The notes under the pieces were generated by a model, which saw only the letters and a list, made by a program, of their open reading frames with translations, was not told the origin of the DNA and did no database searches. The position numbers and the translations under genes are program-made. This document shows positions 26,904 to 33,979 of a stretch of DNA of 64,000 nt, in pieces; position 1 is the first letter of the stretch; every line of letters starts with the position of its first letter. This DNA comes from Halomonas sp. 'Soap Lake #6' (GTDB lineage Bacteria; Pseudomonadota; Gammaproteobacteria; Pseudomonadales; Halomonadaceae): positions 2,170,001 to 2,234,000 of the forward strand of contig NZ_CP020469.1 in assembly GCF_003031405.1 (NCBI RefSeq), read 5' to 3'.

Positions 26904-27171
26904 CCCGAGCTAGGCCCGCCATTTCAGGTGTCACGCCAACGCCCATAGTGCTAGCGCCGCAGGTACGCTGTTCAAGGTAGCCTACACGGTTCTCCTCAGG
27001 CACGTTATTTTCAACTTCGTAGCGTATTACCGCCTCTAAACAGAGCTCTGTTTGCTCAGGTGTTAGCCGACGCCCATCAGGCCATTTGCGTAGCGATACC
27101 GCTTGCTTGAGGCTTTCATAGATCGCAGGGGTTATTTGATTGATCATTCGATCAAAGGTCATATCGCTCAT
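26887..27171 (-). CDS. DUF1315 (YeaC-like) protein
   Basis: A 94-residue protein of the YeaC/DUF1315 family: MTFDRMINQITPAIYESLKQAVSLRKWPDG at the N-terminus and RRLTPEQTELCLEAVIRYE following, both conserved in the family. Cytoplasmic, helical, function unknown. Lies 14 bp downstream of the rhomboid gene and overlaps DUF2797, so the three form a unit. Confidence 0.85.
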   Translation of the reverse strand: MSDMTFDRMINQITPAIYESLKQAVSLRKWPDGRRLTPEQTELCLEAVIRYEVENNVPEENRVGYLEQRTCGASTMGVGVTPEMAGLARDATRD

Positions 27172-27185
27172 CGTAAGCTCCTCGC

Positions 27186-28034
27186 TCAGCGCTTGCTTCG
27201 TTTAGATGAATAATACCATCCTGTTGCTAGCCCCACGAGCAGCCCGCCCAGGTGTGCTTCATTGGCTACGTTGCCAAAACCAACACTGCCAGCGACATCA
27301 GTCATGGTGAACACCATCCACCCCAGCATAAAAACCACCAGCATTTGGGGGACAAAGAAACCACTTTGTGGAACACGTCGAGACATCAGCCATACGTGGG
27401 CTAGCAGTGCGTAGACAACACCTGACATTCCACCAAATAGGACGGTACCTGTAGCATATTGCGCCAAATTGGCTCCGATACCGGCAAAAATAAGCAACCA
27501 CAACATCGTACGGCTGCCTTGCAGTTGCTCAACTTGGCGACCGAAATACCACACCCACATCAGGTTAAATATCAGATGCATCCAGCCAAAATGAAGAAAT
27601 GCAGGAGACAGTAGGCGCCAAACCTGACCGGATACAAGTGTATCGCCAAGGGAGCCATAGACCAGTTGCCCGCCCGCTATGCCAATCGGCACGATGGTCA
27701 ATGCAACCACGAGCAAGTCACCAAAAACACCGATTAAAGCGAAAATAATTAGGCTTACACCAATCATCAAAGCGGTAACCGGCAACTGACGGGTAATGGC
27801 GAAAACACTGCGCGATGCTGGCGGGCGAGCCTTAGGGGGATCGATAATCAGCGGCTCTCCTCGCTCCCAACGGGCTAGAAGCCTAGAGAGCTCAGCGTGC
27901 TGGCGTGGATCTGCCACCCAGAGTAGCTGCCCATCTGCTTCATTGGTAATACGGTGCCCAATGCGGTAATGCCATAACGCTTTGCGCAGCTCACTGGTGT
28001 CTGCATCAATAGGTAAAAGCGTTACTGGATGCAT
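27186..28034 (-). CDS. Rhomboid intramembrane serine protease
   Basis: A 282-residue membrane protease. A ~70-residue cytoplasmic N-terminus leads to six or seven helices. The rhomboid hallmarks are WRLLSPAFLHFGWMHLIFN at about 139-157, catalytic Ser204 in GGMSGVVYAL, and catalytic His261 in NEAHLGGLLVG. The arrangement matches GlpG-type bacterial rhomboids. It cleaves membrane-protein segments within the bilayer; its natural substrate is unknown. Heads the rhomboid-DUF1315-DUF2797 unit. Confidence 0.92.
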   Translation of the reverse strand: MHPVTLLPIDADTSELRKALWHYRIGHRITNEADGQLLWVADPRQHAELSRLLARWERGEPLIIDPPKARPPASRSVFAITRQLPVTALMIGVSLIIFALIGVFGDLLVVALTIVPIGIAGGQLVYGSLGDTLVSGQVWRLLSPAFLHFGWMHLIFNLMWVWYFGRQVEQLQGSRTMLWLLIFAGIGANLAQYATGTVLFGGMSGVVYALLAHVWLMSRRVPQSGFFVPQMLVVFMLGWMVFTMTDVAGSVGFGNVANEAHLGGLLVGLATGWYYSSKRSKR

Positions 28035-28103
28035 GGCGTCTTCCTTATTTGCATATTACTTATTCCAAGCGTCTGCAGTCGTCGGTTTGGCCAGCGTGTA
28101 AAC

Positions 28104-28131
28104 AAAAAAAACCGGCGGAGGGGGCCGCCGG
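28104..28131 (-). terminator. Intrinsic terminator of the nadK/phosphoesterase transcript
   Basis: CCGGCGG at 28112-28118 pairs with CCGCCGG at 28125-28131 and on the minus strand is followed by eight T residues (A tract at 28104-28111). It lies about 110 bp past the phosphoesterase stop. Confidence 0.85.
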
Positions 28132-28240
28132 GTAAAAGCAAGGGATCATTCAAGGGAACACTTACTCTGATAGCCGGCAACTAGGTTAGTTCAGCAGTTT
28201 TGCAAAAATTATGTAACAAAGTGCATATTAATGTAATTTT
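28104..28240 (-). ncRNA. Possible 3'-UTR-derived small RNA (copy 1)
   Basis: The ~135-nt tail between the phosphoesterase stop and the terminator carries GATCCCTTGCTT directly before the hairpin and a second TCCCTTG just upstream. The same 12-mer stands before the terminator at 32344-32369, and GGCTAT is also shared. C-rich CCCTTG segments are often the mRNA-pairing part of small RNAs. No independent promoter is certain, so it may be processed from the mRNA or simply be a UTR. Confidence 0.25.
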
Positions 28241-28242
28241 AT

Positions 28243-29229
28243 TTAATCAAAATCGATTTCCCATGGCTTTAGCTGTGATCGTTCTTCTCTAGGCACTTGA
28301 ATCCAAACAAAATGATCAGCATTCAATTTTTCTTCGCCACTCCAACGGTAAGCGACTAAACGACCATATTTTACTGCGCTATAGTCTAAGCAGGCGATGT
28401 TATGGGTCGGTAGCGCAGGAATTCCCTCACACCAGTAGTGGCCAATAAATAGAGGGGGTTGCTCGGGGCTATAGTAGCTCAGGCGCTGCCGCTCATGGGG
28501 CGTCAAGCTTCGAGCCTCCAAATTACCGGGCAAATTATCCGGCTGGAAAACCACATCTCCCCACTGCTGCGGATTAGCTGACCAAAAGTGGGTGCGAAAG
28601 CTCTGCCGAGTGAACCCATCTCCAGAGTGGATAGCAATTCCCGGAGGCAGCGGGATATAGGTACCACGGGTTAAGCGATCAAGAATACGAAACGCTTGAG
28701 TAGAAGGATCCGTGGATTCAACTAAGAAACGGTTGTCCATACAAGCATCGGGCGCACGGCTCCTTAACTCGCGGATTAACGCTTCGTCCCAACAGGCATG
28801 TACTACGCGAATACCATCTAGTTCAAGGCATAAAGGAATGGTTCTAAACCATGCCAGAGTATCTTCCCATTCGTTAGTGTAATCACGGTACTGGGCCAAA
28901 GTATCTTCAATAATACGGTTACGCCTTGGGGTGTGTTCACGCAACCAACGTTTATTGCTGCCAAGCGGCGCGGGGCATGTGTAGGCAAGGGCGTTATATT
29001 CATGATTACCCATCACAATATGCGCTTCGCCCTCCTCTACCATCCGCCTAGCGATTGTTACTGCTAAACGAATGCGCGGCCCGCGGTCGATCAAGTCGCC
29101 CAGGAAAATGACCTTACGGCGTGAGTGCCGGTACACACCGCCACGCTGGTGATAACCTAACTTCTCTAACAAAGCAGCCAGGGTAGCTCCACAGCCATGC
29201 ACATCGCCTATTAAGTCGTATCCCTCCAT
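28243..29229 (-). CDS. Calcineurin-like metallophosphoesterase
   Basis: A 328-residue phosphoesterase with metal-binding motifs DVHGC (residues 8-12), GDLIDRGP at about 44-51 and GNHEYNALA at about 73-82, resembling the ApaH/PrpE group. It may hydrolyse diadenosine polyphosphates or phosphoproteins; the C-terminal half is unlike ApaH, so this is uncertain. It starts 3 bp after nadK, so the two are surely co-transcribed, which suggests a link to nucleotide balance. Confidence 0.85.
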   Translation of the reverse strand: MEGYDLIGDVHGCGATLAALLEKLGYHQRGGVYRHSRRKVIFLGDLIDRGPRIRLAVTIARRMVEEGEAHIVMGNHEYNALAYTCPAPLGSNKRWLREHTPRRNRIIEDTLAQYRDYTNEWEDTLAWFRTIPLCLELDGIRVVHACWDEALIRELRSRAPDACMDNRFLVESTDPSTQAFRILDRLTRGTYIPLPPGIAIHSGDGFTRQSFRTHFWSANPQQWGDVVFQPDNLPGNLEARSLTPHERQRLSYYSPEQPPLFIGHYWCEGIPALPTHNIACLDYSAVKYGRLVAYRWSGEEKLNADHFVWIQVPREERSQLKPWEIDFD

Positions 29230-29232
29230 GCC

Positions 29233-30165
29233 CTAATCCCCTAACCGATGGCTCCAGCCAAGTTTGCTGCGCAGTACTTCATAGAAGTTGTGCCCAATGG
29301 GGTGCACCAGTTGAACACGCTCAGGCTTGCGCTTTATCACCAATACATCATCAGGCTTTGCAACGGCACGGGTTTGCCCATCGCAGCTAATATGCGGGTA
29401 GGAGTGATTGGTTTCACCAATATGGATGCGTATTTCGCTTGCGGCATCAATCACAATCGGGCGGCTGGAAAGCGTATGAGGGAACATCGGGACCAGCGTA
29501 ACCACATCCAGCTTGGGGTGCATAATAGGCCCACCACCAGAAAGTGCATAAGCAGTGGAGCCGGTAGGAGTAGCGATTATCAGGCCATCACTGCGCTGGC
29601 TATAGACAAACTGACCATCAATAAACAGCTCAAACTCAATCATGCGCACTGCCTTGCCAGGGTGCACAACCACTTCGTTTAGCGCATCCCCATTACCCAC
29701 CGCCACACCGTTACGATAGAGCACAGCATCAAGCAAAAAGCGCTCTTCAATCTCAAACTCTCCAGCCAGCACCTCGCCTACTCGGGTTTCAAGCTCGGCA
29801 GGTGAAATATCAGTCAGGAAGCCCAAGCGCCCTCTATTTACACCTAGAATCAGTGTGCCACTGCGACAAAGTGTTCGGGCGGCGCCTAACAGGCTGCCAT
29901 CACCACCAATTACGATGACTAAATCACAAAGCTCACCCAACATCCGGCGGCTAGCTTCTGGCTGACCATGGTCAGGCACTACCGTTGCCGTACGATCTTC
30001 AACGATTACTTTGTAGCCGTTTGACACCAAGTAATTAACTAAGCGCCTTAGCGAGTCAACTACCTTATCGCTTCCCAGGCGCCCGATTAAACCAATGGTG
30101 TTAAACGGTTTATCACTATGTGCAGGCGCTATTGGTGCAGTATTTATTGTCGGGGTGTTAGGCAT
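29233..30165 (-). CDS. nadK: NAD kinase
   Basis: A 310-residue enzyme making NADP from NAD and ATP. The diagnostic VIGGDGSLLGAA lies at about residues 85-96 (GGDGS, Asp89), followed by the GVNRGRLGFLTD and TPTGSTAYALSGGGPI motifs. It has a ~20-residue N-terminal extension before the GLIGRLGSDK start seen in shorter forms; GAGAGG precedes the ATG. It is followed 3 bp later by a metallophosphoesterase gene. Confidence 0.95.
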   Translation of the reverse strand: MPNTPTINTAPIAPAHSDKPFNTIGLIGRLGSDKVVDSLRRLVNYLVSNGYKVIVEDRTATVVPDHGQPEASRRMLGELCDLVIVIGGDGSLLGAARTLCRSGTLILGVNRGRLGFLTDISPAELETRVGEVLAGEFEIEERFLLDAVLYRNGVAVGNGDALNEVVVHPGKAVRMIEFELFIDGQFVYSQRSDGLIIATPTGSTAYALSGGGPIMHPKLDVVTLVPMFPHTLSSRPIVIDAASEIRIHIGETNHSYPHISCDGQTRAVAKPDDVLVIKRKPERVQLVHPIGHNFYEVLRSKLGWSHRLGD

Positions 30166-30225
30166 GGGCGCCTCTCGCTAGCATCAGCCGACATTATGGA
30201 GAGTCGCGGAGTATCGAGCAAATAA

Positions 30226-31095
30226 TCACACAGTTGCTATCGCGCGGCGCTTTAACCACCACTGATTTAGCCATAATGAAGCAACCATAATTACCGCTCC
30301 TAATATCAGCCGTGTAATATCCGCATCACGGTTCCAGATCACAAGATTGACCACTAAACCAGCGGGCACCAGCGCGTTATTCATAACCGCCAGCGTCCCT
30401 GCATCAACTTTAGTGGCTCCCTGGTTCCAAGCGAAATAGCCCAGTCCGGAGGCTACTAAACCCAACCAGGCCAGCACGCCCCACTGGACAGGAGTGGTCG
30501 GCAAACCAGAAACATTGCCAAAGATCAGAAATGCGGGCAGAGCCACCGCCATAGCACCAACAAAGAACCAGCCAAACACACTGTGCCATGGCAGTGTTGG
30601 AGGAAGATCGGCTGCTAAACGACGATAACCCACTTGACCAATCGCAAAGCAGAGATTAGCGCCCTGTACTACTAAAAAACCCACCCAGAAACCACTATCT
30701 ACACCATCGTAACGAATCACTCCGGCACCAATCACGGCTAACAGAGCGGTCACTAAATAAATGGGCGTGAAGCGGCCAAACATTAAATCGTCTAGTAGCG
30801 CGATATAAATGGGTGTAAAAATTGTAAACAGCAACACCTCAGGCACTGAAAGCAGCAAAAACGATTGATAAAAGAACACATACATAACGCCCAGTTGCAC
30901 AGCACCAAGCGCCATTAGCGCCAAGCGCTGCTTGCCACGCAGTAGGCTGGGACGCAGAAAGGGAAGGAATACCAGCATGGCCAGAGTAACCCTTACCAGT
31001 ACGGCAAAATAGCTGTCTACTTGACCAGCCAGGTAAACACCAATCAACGAAAACGAGAACGCCCAAAGCGCCGTCACCCCGATAAGATAGCCCAT
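30226..31095 (-). CDS. DMT/EamA-family transporter
   Basis: A 289-residue inner-membrane protein with ten hydrophobic segments in two EamA repeats; FTPIYIALLDDLMFGR and the WNQGATKVDAG segment are typical of the carboxylate/amino acid/amine exporter branch. Substrate not predictable. Sits upstream of nadK on the same strand with 60 bp between. Confidence 0.85.
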   Translation of the reverse strand: MGYLIGVTALWAFSFSLIGVYLAGQVDSYFAVLVRVTLAMLVFLPFLRPSLLRGKQRLALMALGAVQLGVMYVFFYQSFLLLSVPEVLLFTIFTPIYIALLDDLMFGRFTPIYLVTALLAVIGAGVIRYDGVDSGFWVGFLVVQGANLCFAIGQVGYRRLAADLPPTLPWHSVFGWFFVGAMAVALPAFLIFGNVSGLPTTPVQWGVLAWLGLVASGLGYFAWNQGATKVDAGTLAVMNNALVPAGLVVNLVIWNRDADITRLILGAVIMVASLWLNQWWLKRRAIATV

Positions 31096-31184
31096 TAGTA
31101 AACCTTATATAAAAGAGTAGTTGACGGCGATTATACGCGCTTCGCGACGCCTGCCAATGGCCTAAAAAAGGGGTAACACAACGT

Positions 31185-31700
31185 TTAGCGCTTATTTAGC
31201 CATATAAAGGCGTAAACCACGCCAGGTAGCCAGCCCATTAAGGTTAAAGCAGTGCTAATGGCTACTCGCACTACTCCTCCTTCCGTTAAGCCCACTGCCA
31301 TTGGAGGAAACAACACCGCAAGAGCACGGTAAGCAAACAGCAGAGCACTTGGCTCCGTGACAGTTACAGGCGGTGGGGGCGAATGTGCTGCTGGCTCATT
31401 ATGGGTCGGAGGAGTAAAGTGCCCTACTGCTGCTTGAGCGTTTGCAGCTTGCTCTTTTTCATGGGCAAGCGCTTTCCGATGGGCCTCTTTATCGATTTTT
31501 TGCTCAAGTGTTTCAGCACCCTCCGCCAAATCAGCATGGTAGTGCTCCCAATCCTCCCAGTCGTGGGGCGTGCCTGAATTGGGCCGCTGATTACCCGAGC
31601 CACGCGCACGCTCCCACGCTTTCTCTTCTAGCGTATTAGGCCGCTCTTGATCACGATCAAGACCAACACCTTGGCGATTTAAGTATTCACGTGCGTCCAT
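31185..31700 (-). CDS. Pmp3/YqaE-like membrane protein with long hydrophilic N-terminus
   Basis: A 171-residue protein. The last ~55 residues match the Pmp3/YqaE family of small two-helix membrane proteins (LAVLFPPMAVGL and TLMGWLPGVVYAFIWL). The first ~115 residues are hydrophilic, rich in charged residues, then Pro/His-rich, with no recognised domain. Typical family members are only ~50-60 residues, so the extension is unusual. Pmp3 proteins affect membrane potential and salt tolerance in yeast and plants, which would suit a halophile, but this is inference. GAGGAG precedes the ATG. Confidence 0.75.
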   Translation of the reverse strand: MDAREYLNRQGVGLDRDQERPNTLEEKAWERARGSGNQRPNSGTPHDWEDWEHYHADLAEGAETLEQKIDKEAHRKALAHEKEQAANAQAAVGHFTPPTHNEPAAHSPPPPVTVTEPSALLFAYRALAVLFPPMAVGLTEGGVVRVAISTALTLMGWLPGVVYAFIWLNKR

Positions 31701-31878
31701 AAAGACTCCTCACATATTTTCAAAGACAAAGCTGGGAATGAGGACAAAGCGTTGAATGCACAAAGAATGGGAGCAACGCAGGTCTAGCTAAATCTTCTAC
31801 ATTAATAGAGTCGACAATAGTCGTCGATTTTCGTTTTATTTCAGAGTAACTGTGCGCAATACGCTATGGAGTGCTCCC

Positions 31879-32286
31879 ATGAACAATAAAATCCCGGATA
31901 CCGTACGCGATATTATGTCCCGTGACTGCTACCGTGTCTCGCCTGAGACCTCCATTACTACTCTGGCACAGGGATTAGCCCTTCATCGCCTGCCCGGCGC
32001 CCCGGTTGTCGATGCCTCAGACCGGTTGATTGGCTTTATCTCGGAGCAGGATGTACTGGGCCGCGTACTAGATAGCGTTTACCATGATGATGAAGCCCCT
32101 CTGGTGCGCGAGCTAATGCGCCAGGAGGTTTTAGCCACTACACCTAACAAAAGCATCACTGACCTAGCCCAGGAAATGCTGGGCGCAAAGCCTAAAATTT
32201 ACCCGGTAGTGGAGCAGCAGCGCTTGGTTGGTATCGTTACCCGCCGAGATATTTTGATCGCTTTACTGACCATTCGTCGCCATTAA
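31879..32286 (+). CDS. CBS-domain pair protein
   Basis: A 135-residue protein consisting of two CBS motifs: VRDIMSRDCYRVSPETSI...APVVDASDRLIGFISEQDV at about 9-56 and VRELMRQEVLATTPNKSI...YPVVEQQRLVGIVTRRDI at about 73-127. Such stand-alone pairs sense adenine nucleotides and may bind other proteins. GGAG precedes the chosen ATG; an in-frame GTG nine codons earlier lacks a site. Partner unknown. Confidence 0.85.
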   Translation: MNNKIPDTVRDIMSRDCYRVSPETSITTLAQGLALHRLPGAPVVDASDRLIGFISEQDVLGRVLDSVYHDDEAPLVRELMRQEVLATTPNKSITDLAQEMLGAKPKIYPVVEQQRLVGIVTRRDILIALLTIRRH

Positions 32287-32334
32287 ACACTGGATAATTC
32301 AGGACAAGCGCCCTGGCTACATGGAAGCGCAAAA

Positions 32335-32510
32335 CAAAAAAAACCGCTGCTTAATTTAATAAGCAGCGGAAGCAAGGGATCGAAAACAATAGCCAGAGCA
32401 ACACTATTAGCGACTGCTATCACTGTGTTGCCTGTACACACTCTGACACTCTGATCATGAAAAGTTCGCAAAACAGCAATATTTTCGTCTTCCCGAGCAC
32501 CGGCGTATAC
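32335..32510 (-). ncRNA. Possible intergenic small RNA (copy 2)
   Basis: A terminator that faces the minus strand lies here although no minus-strand gene precedes it: the genes on both sides run on the plus strand. Just before the hairpin stands GATCCCTTGCTT, identical to the 12-mer before the terminator at 28112-28131, and GGCTAT is shared nearby. This points to a short minus-strand transcript starting in the region before 32550. The 5' end and promoter are not clear. Confidence 0.35.
32336..32369 (-). terminator. Minus-strand intrinsic terminator without an upstream gene
   Basis: CCGCTGCTTA at 32344-32353 pairs with TAAGCAGCGG at 32360-32369; on the minus strand the hairpin is followed by eight T residues. 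It also lies 57 bp past the CBS-gene stop but has no T run for that strand. Confidence 0.75.
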
Positions 32511-32549
32511 TAATTACTTCATGCCACCCGAATGTATAGGGAACTCCAC

Positions 32550-32918
32550 ATGGCGCTTTATTTGCTGGTACTGGGGGTCTGCTTACTGGTCATAGGCTGC
32601 GTTTTTCTAGCGCTTGTCACTGCAGGCACGCCCCGCTATCGCACCGAAGCTAACGATTTACTCTCGCTATTCGATAAAGCTCTCAACAGCCAAGTCAGCG
32701 AAACGGAGTGGAACACTATAATTGGTTACCCGATACGTCACGATGAGTATTTGGACAGCATCCGGCGCCGAGCAATGCATTTGATGGACATACATGGGCG
32801 ACGCTGGCAGATTGCCCAGGGTAAACCGTTGCTGAATCAGGAAGGCCATGCAGAGCTCACCGTGTTGCGTGACCATCTGGCAGCCCATACAGCGTTGCGC
32901 CAGGCTCAACAACGCTGA
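32550..32918 (+). CDS. Small single-helix membrane protein
   Basis: A 122-residue protein with one N-terminal hydrophobic helix (ALYLLVLGVCLLVIGCVFLAL, residues 2-22) and a hydrophilic cytoplasmic or periplasmic domain of ~95 residues with many Arg, His and acidic residues. No family recognised. The chosen ATG follows AGGGAA; an in-frame upstream ATG at 32532 is possible. It lies 36 bp before the AraC gene on the same strand. Confidence 0.6.
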   Translation: MALYLLVLGVCLLVIGCVFLALVTAGTPRYRTEANDLLSLFDKALNSQVSETEWNTIIGYPIRHDEYLDSIRRRAMHLMDIHGRRWQIAQGKPLLNQEGHAELTVLRDHLAAHTALRQAQQR

Positions 32919-32954
32919 TGCAGGCCACCACGCAACACCGATGAGGAGATCACT

Positions 32955-33788
32955 ATGCCTAGTAGCACTATTCGTCATATTCCTTTGGAAAGTGCCACAC
33001 AGCACCATGCCCATGATTTCCATCAAATAGTGATTACGCTGTGCGGCTCCTCTGAGTTCGAAATTGAAGGGCTAGGTGGGCGGGTTAACGCATTCTCAGG
33101 CTGCATAGTGCCTGCTAACCATGAACACTATTACTCGGGCAATGGCCATAACCGCCAACTGATTCTTGACTTGCCAGAAGATGCTCCTGCCCTTACTGGC
33201 GAACATCGTGAACTTGTCGCCCTGTTCGATGCTCCGCGCTTTTTTGCGCTAGATAACCCGCTTCGTCACTATTTGGCCTTCGTGGAGAGCGAGCTGACCC
33301 AAGGATTTGACACGGCAGCAACCTCTTTTCAGCAAGACCGCTTAGCAGCAACGTTGCTGGGTTCTCTAAAAGCACGCCTAGGCACAGTACCTACCGCAGC
33401 TCAACGGCGCCTTGATCTTGATCAAATTGATCGTTTTATCCGCCGACACTTGGCTGATGAATTCCGCGTCGGTGATCTAGCCAAGATTGCCTGCCTCAGC
33501 GAAGCGCATTTTTCAGAACGTTTTCGTGCCCAAACAGGCTTATCACCTTGGCAGTACGTCAGACGACAGCGCTTACATGCCGCCCGACAGCTTATTTTAC
33601 AAAGCCGCCTCCCACTCACTGACATTGCCATTCAAACAGGCTTCGCCAACCAAAGCGCGCTCTCCCACGCCATCCGTCGTAGTTACGGCCTGTCGCCACG
33701 AAAATTACGCCAGGGTTCCACTGCCACAATAACCCCTAAAAACACTCCGTCATCATACTCAGTCAACTTACCAACATCTGCACATTAA
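32955..33788 (+). CDS. AraC-family regulator, likely of proline utilisation
   Basis: A 277-residue regulator with an N-terminal cupin-like sensor (HHAHDFHQIVITLCGSSEFEI) and two C-terminal HTH units at about residues 155-255 (LADEFRVGDLAKIACLSEAH and LPLTDIAIQTGFANQSALSH, then SPRKLR). It stands directly upstream of putA, on the same strand, and the gap holds two 17-bp direct repeats spaced 21 bp apart as AraC proteins prefer. In Pseudomonas the AraC-type PruR activates put genes, and neither PutA here has the DNA-binding domain used for self-repression in E. coli. So a PruR-like role is likely. Confidence 0.85.
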   Translation: MPSSTIRHIPLESATQHHAHDFHQIVITLCGSSEFEIEGLGGRVNAFSGCIVPANHEHYYSGNGHNRQLILDLPEDAPALTGEHRELVALFDAPRFFALDNPLRHYLAFVESELTQGFDTAATSFQQDRLAATLLGSLKARLGTVPTAAQRRLDLDQIDRFIRRHLADEFRVGDLAKIACLSEAHFSERFRAQTGLSPWQYVRRQRLHAARQLILQSRLPLTDIAIQTGFANQSALSHAIRRSYGLSPRKLRQGSTATITPKNTPSSYSVNLPTSAH

Positions 33789-33848
33789 CGTGCCAGAAGC
33801 AGTTGGAAAGCCGAAAAAAATTAAACTAAAGTCTTAATGTGACTAATC

Positions 33849-33886
33849 TTGCCGTGAAATTGACACGTTTTGCCATGAAAACGACA
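33849..33886. promoter_or_regulatory. Tandem direct repeats upstream of putA (AraC-type sites)
   Basis: TTGCCGTGAAATTGACA at 33849-33865 and TTGCCATGAAAACGACA at 33870-33886 match at 14 of 17 positions and are 21 bp apart, two helical turns, in the same orientation. That is the normal layout for an AraC-family activator. They end 93 bp before the putA start. Confidence 0.6.
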
Positions 33887-33979
33887 TACACCTGAGAGCG
33901 GAGCGCTCTACATTCGAGCGCTAGCTTGGGCACTATGCCCTGCCATTTACTGTATTAGCTCAGACTCGCGGGGGCCTCA

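Noticed and set aside
29248..29682. Plus-strand 144-codon frame opposite nadK
   Set aside because: Antisense shadow of NAD kinase, which is intact across the region.
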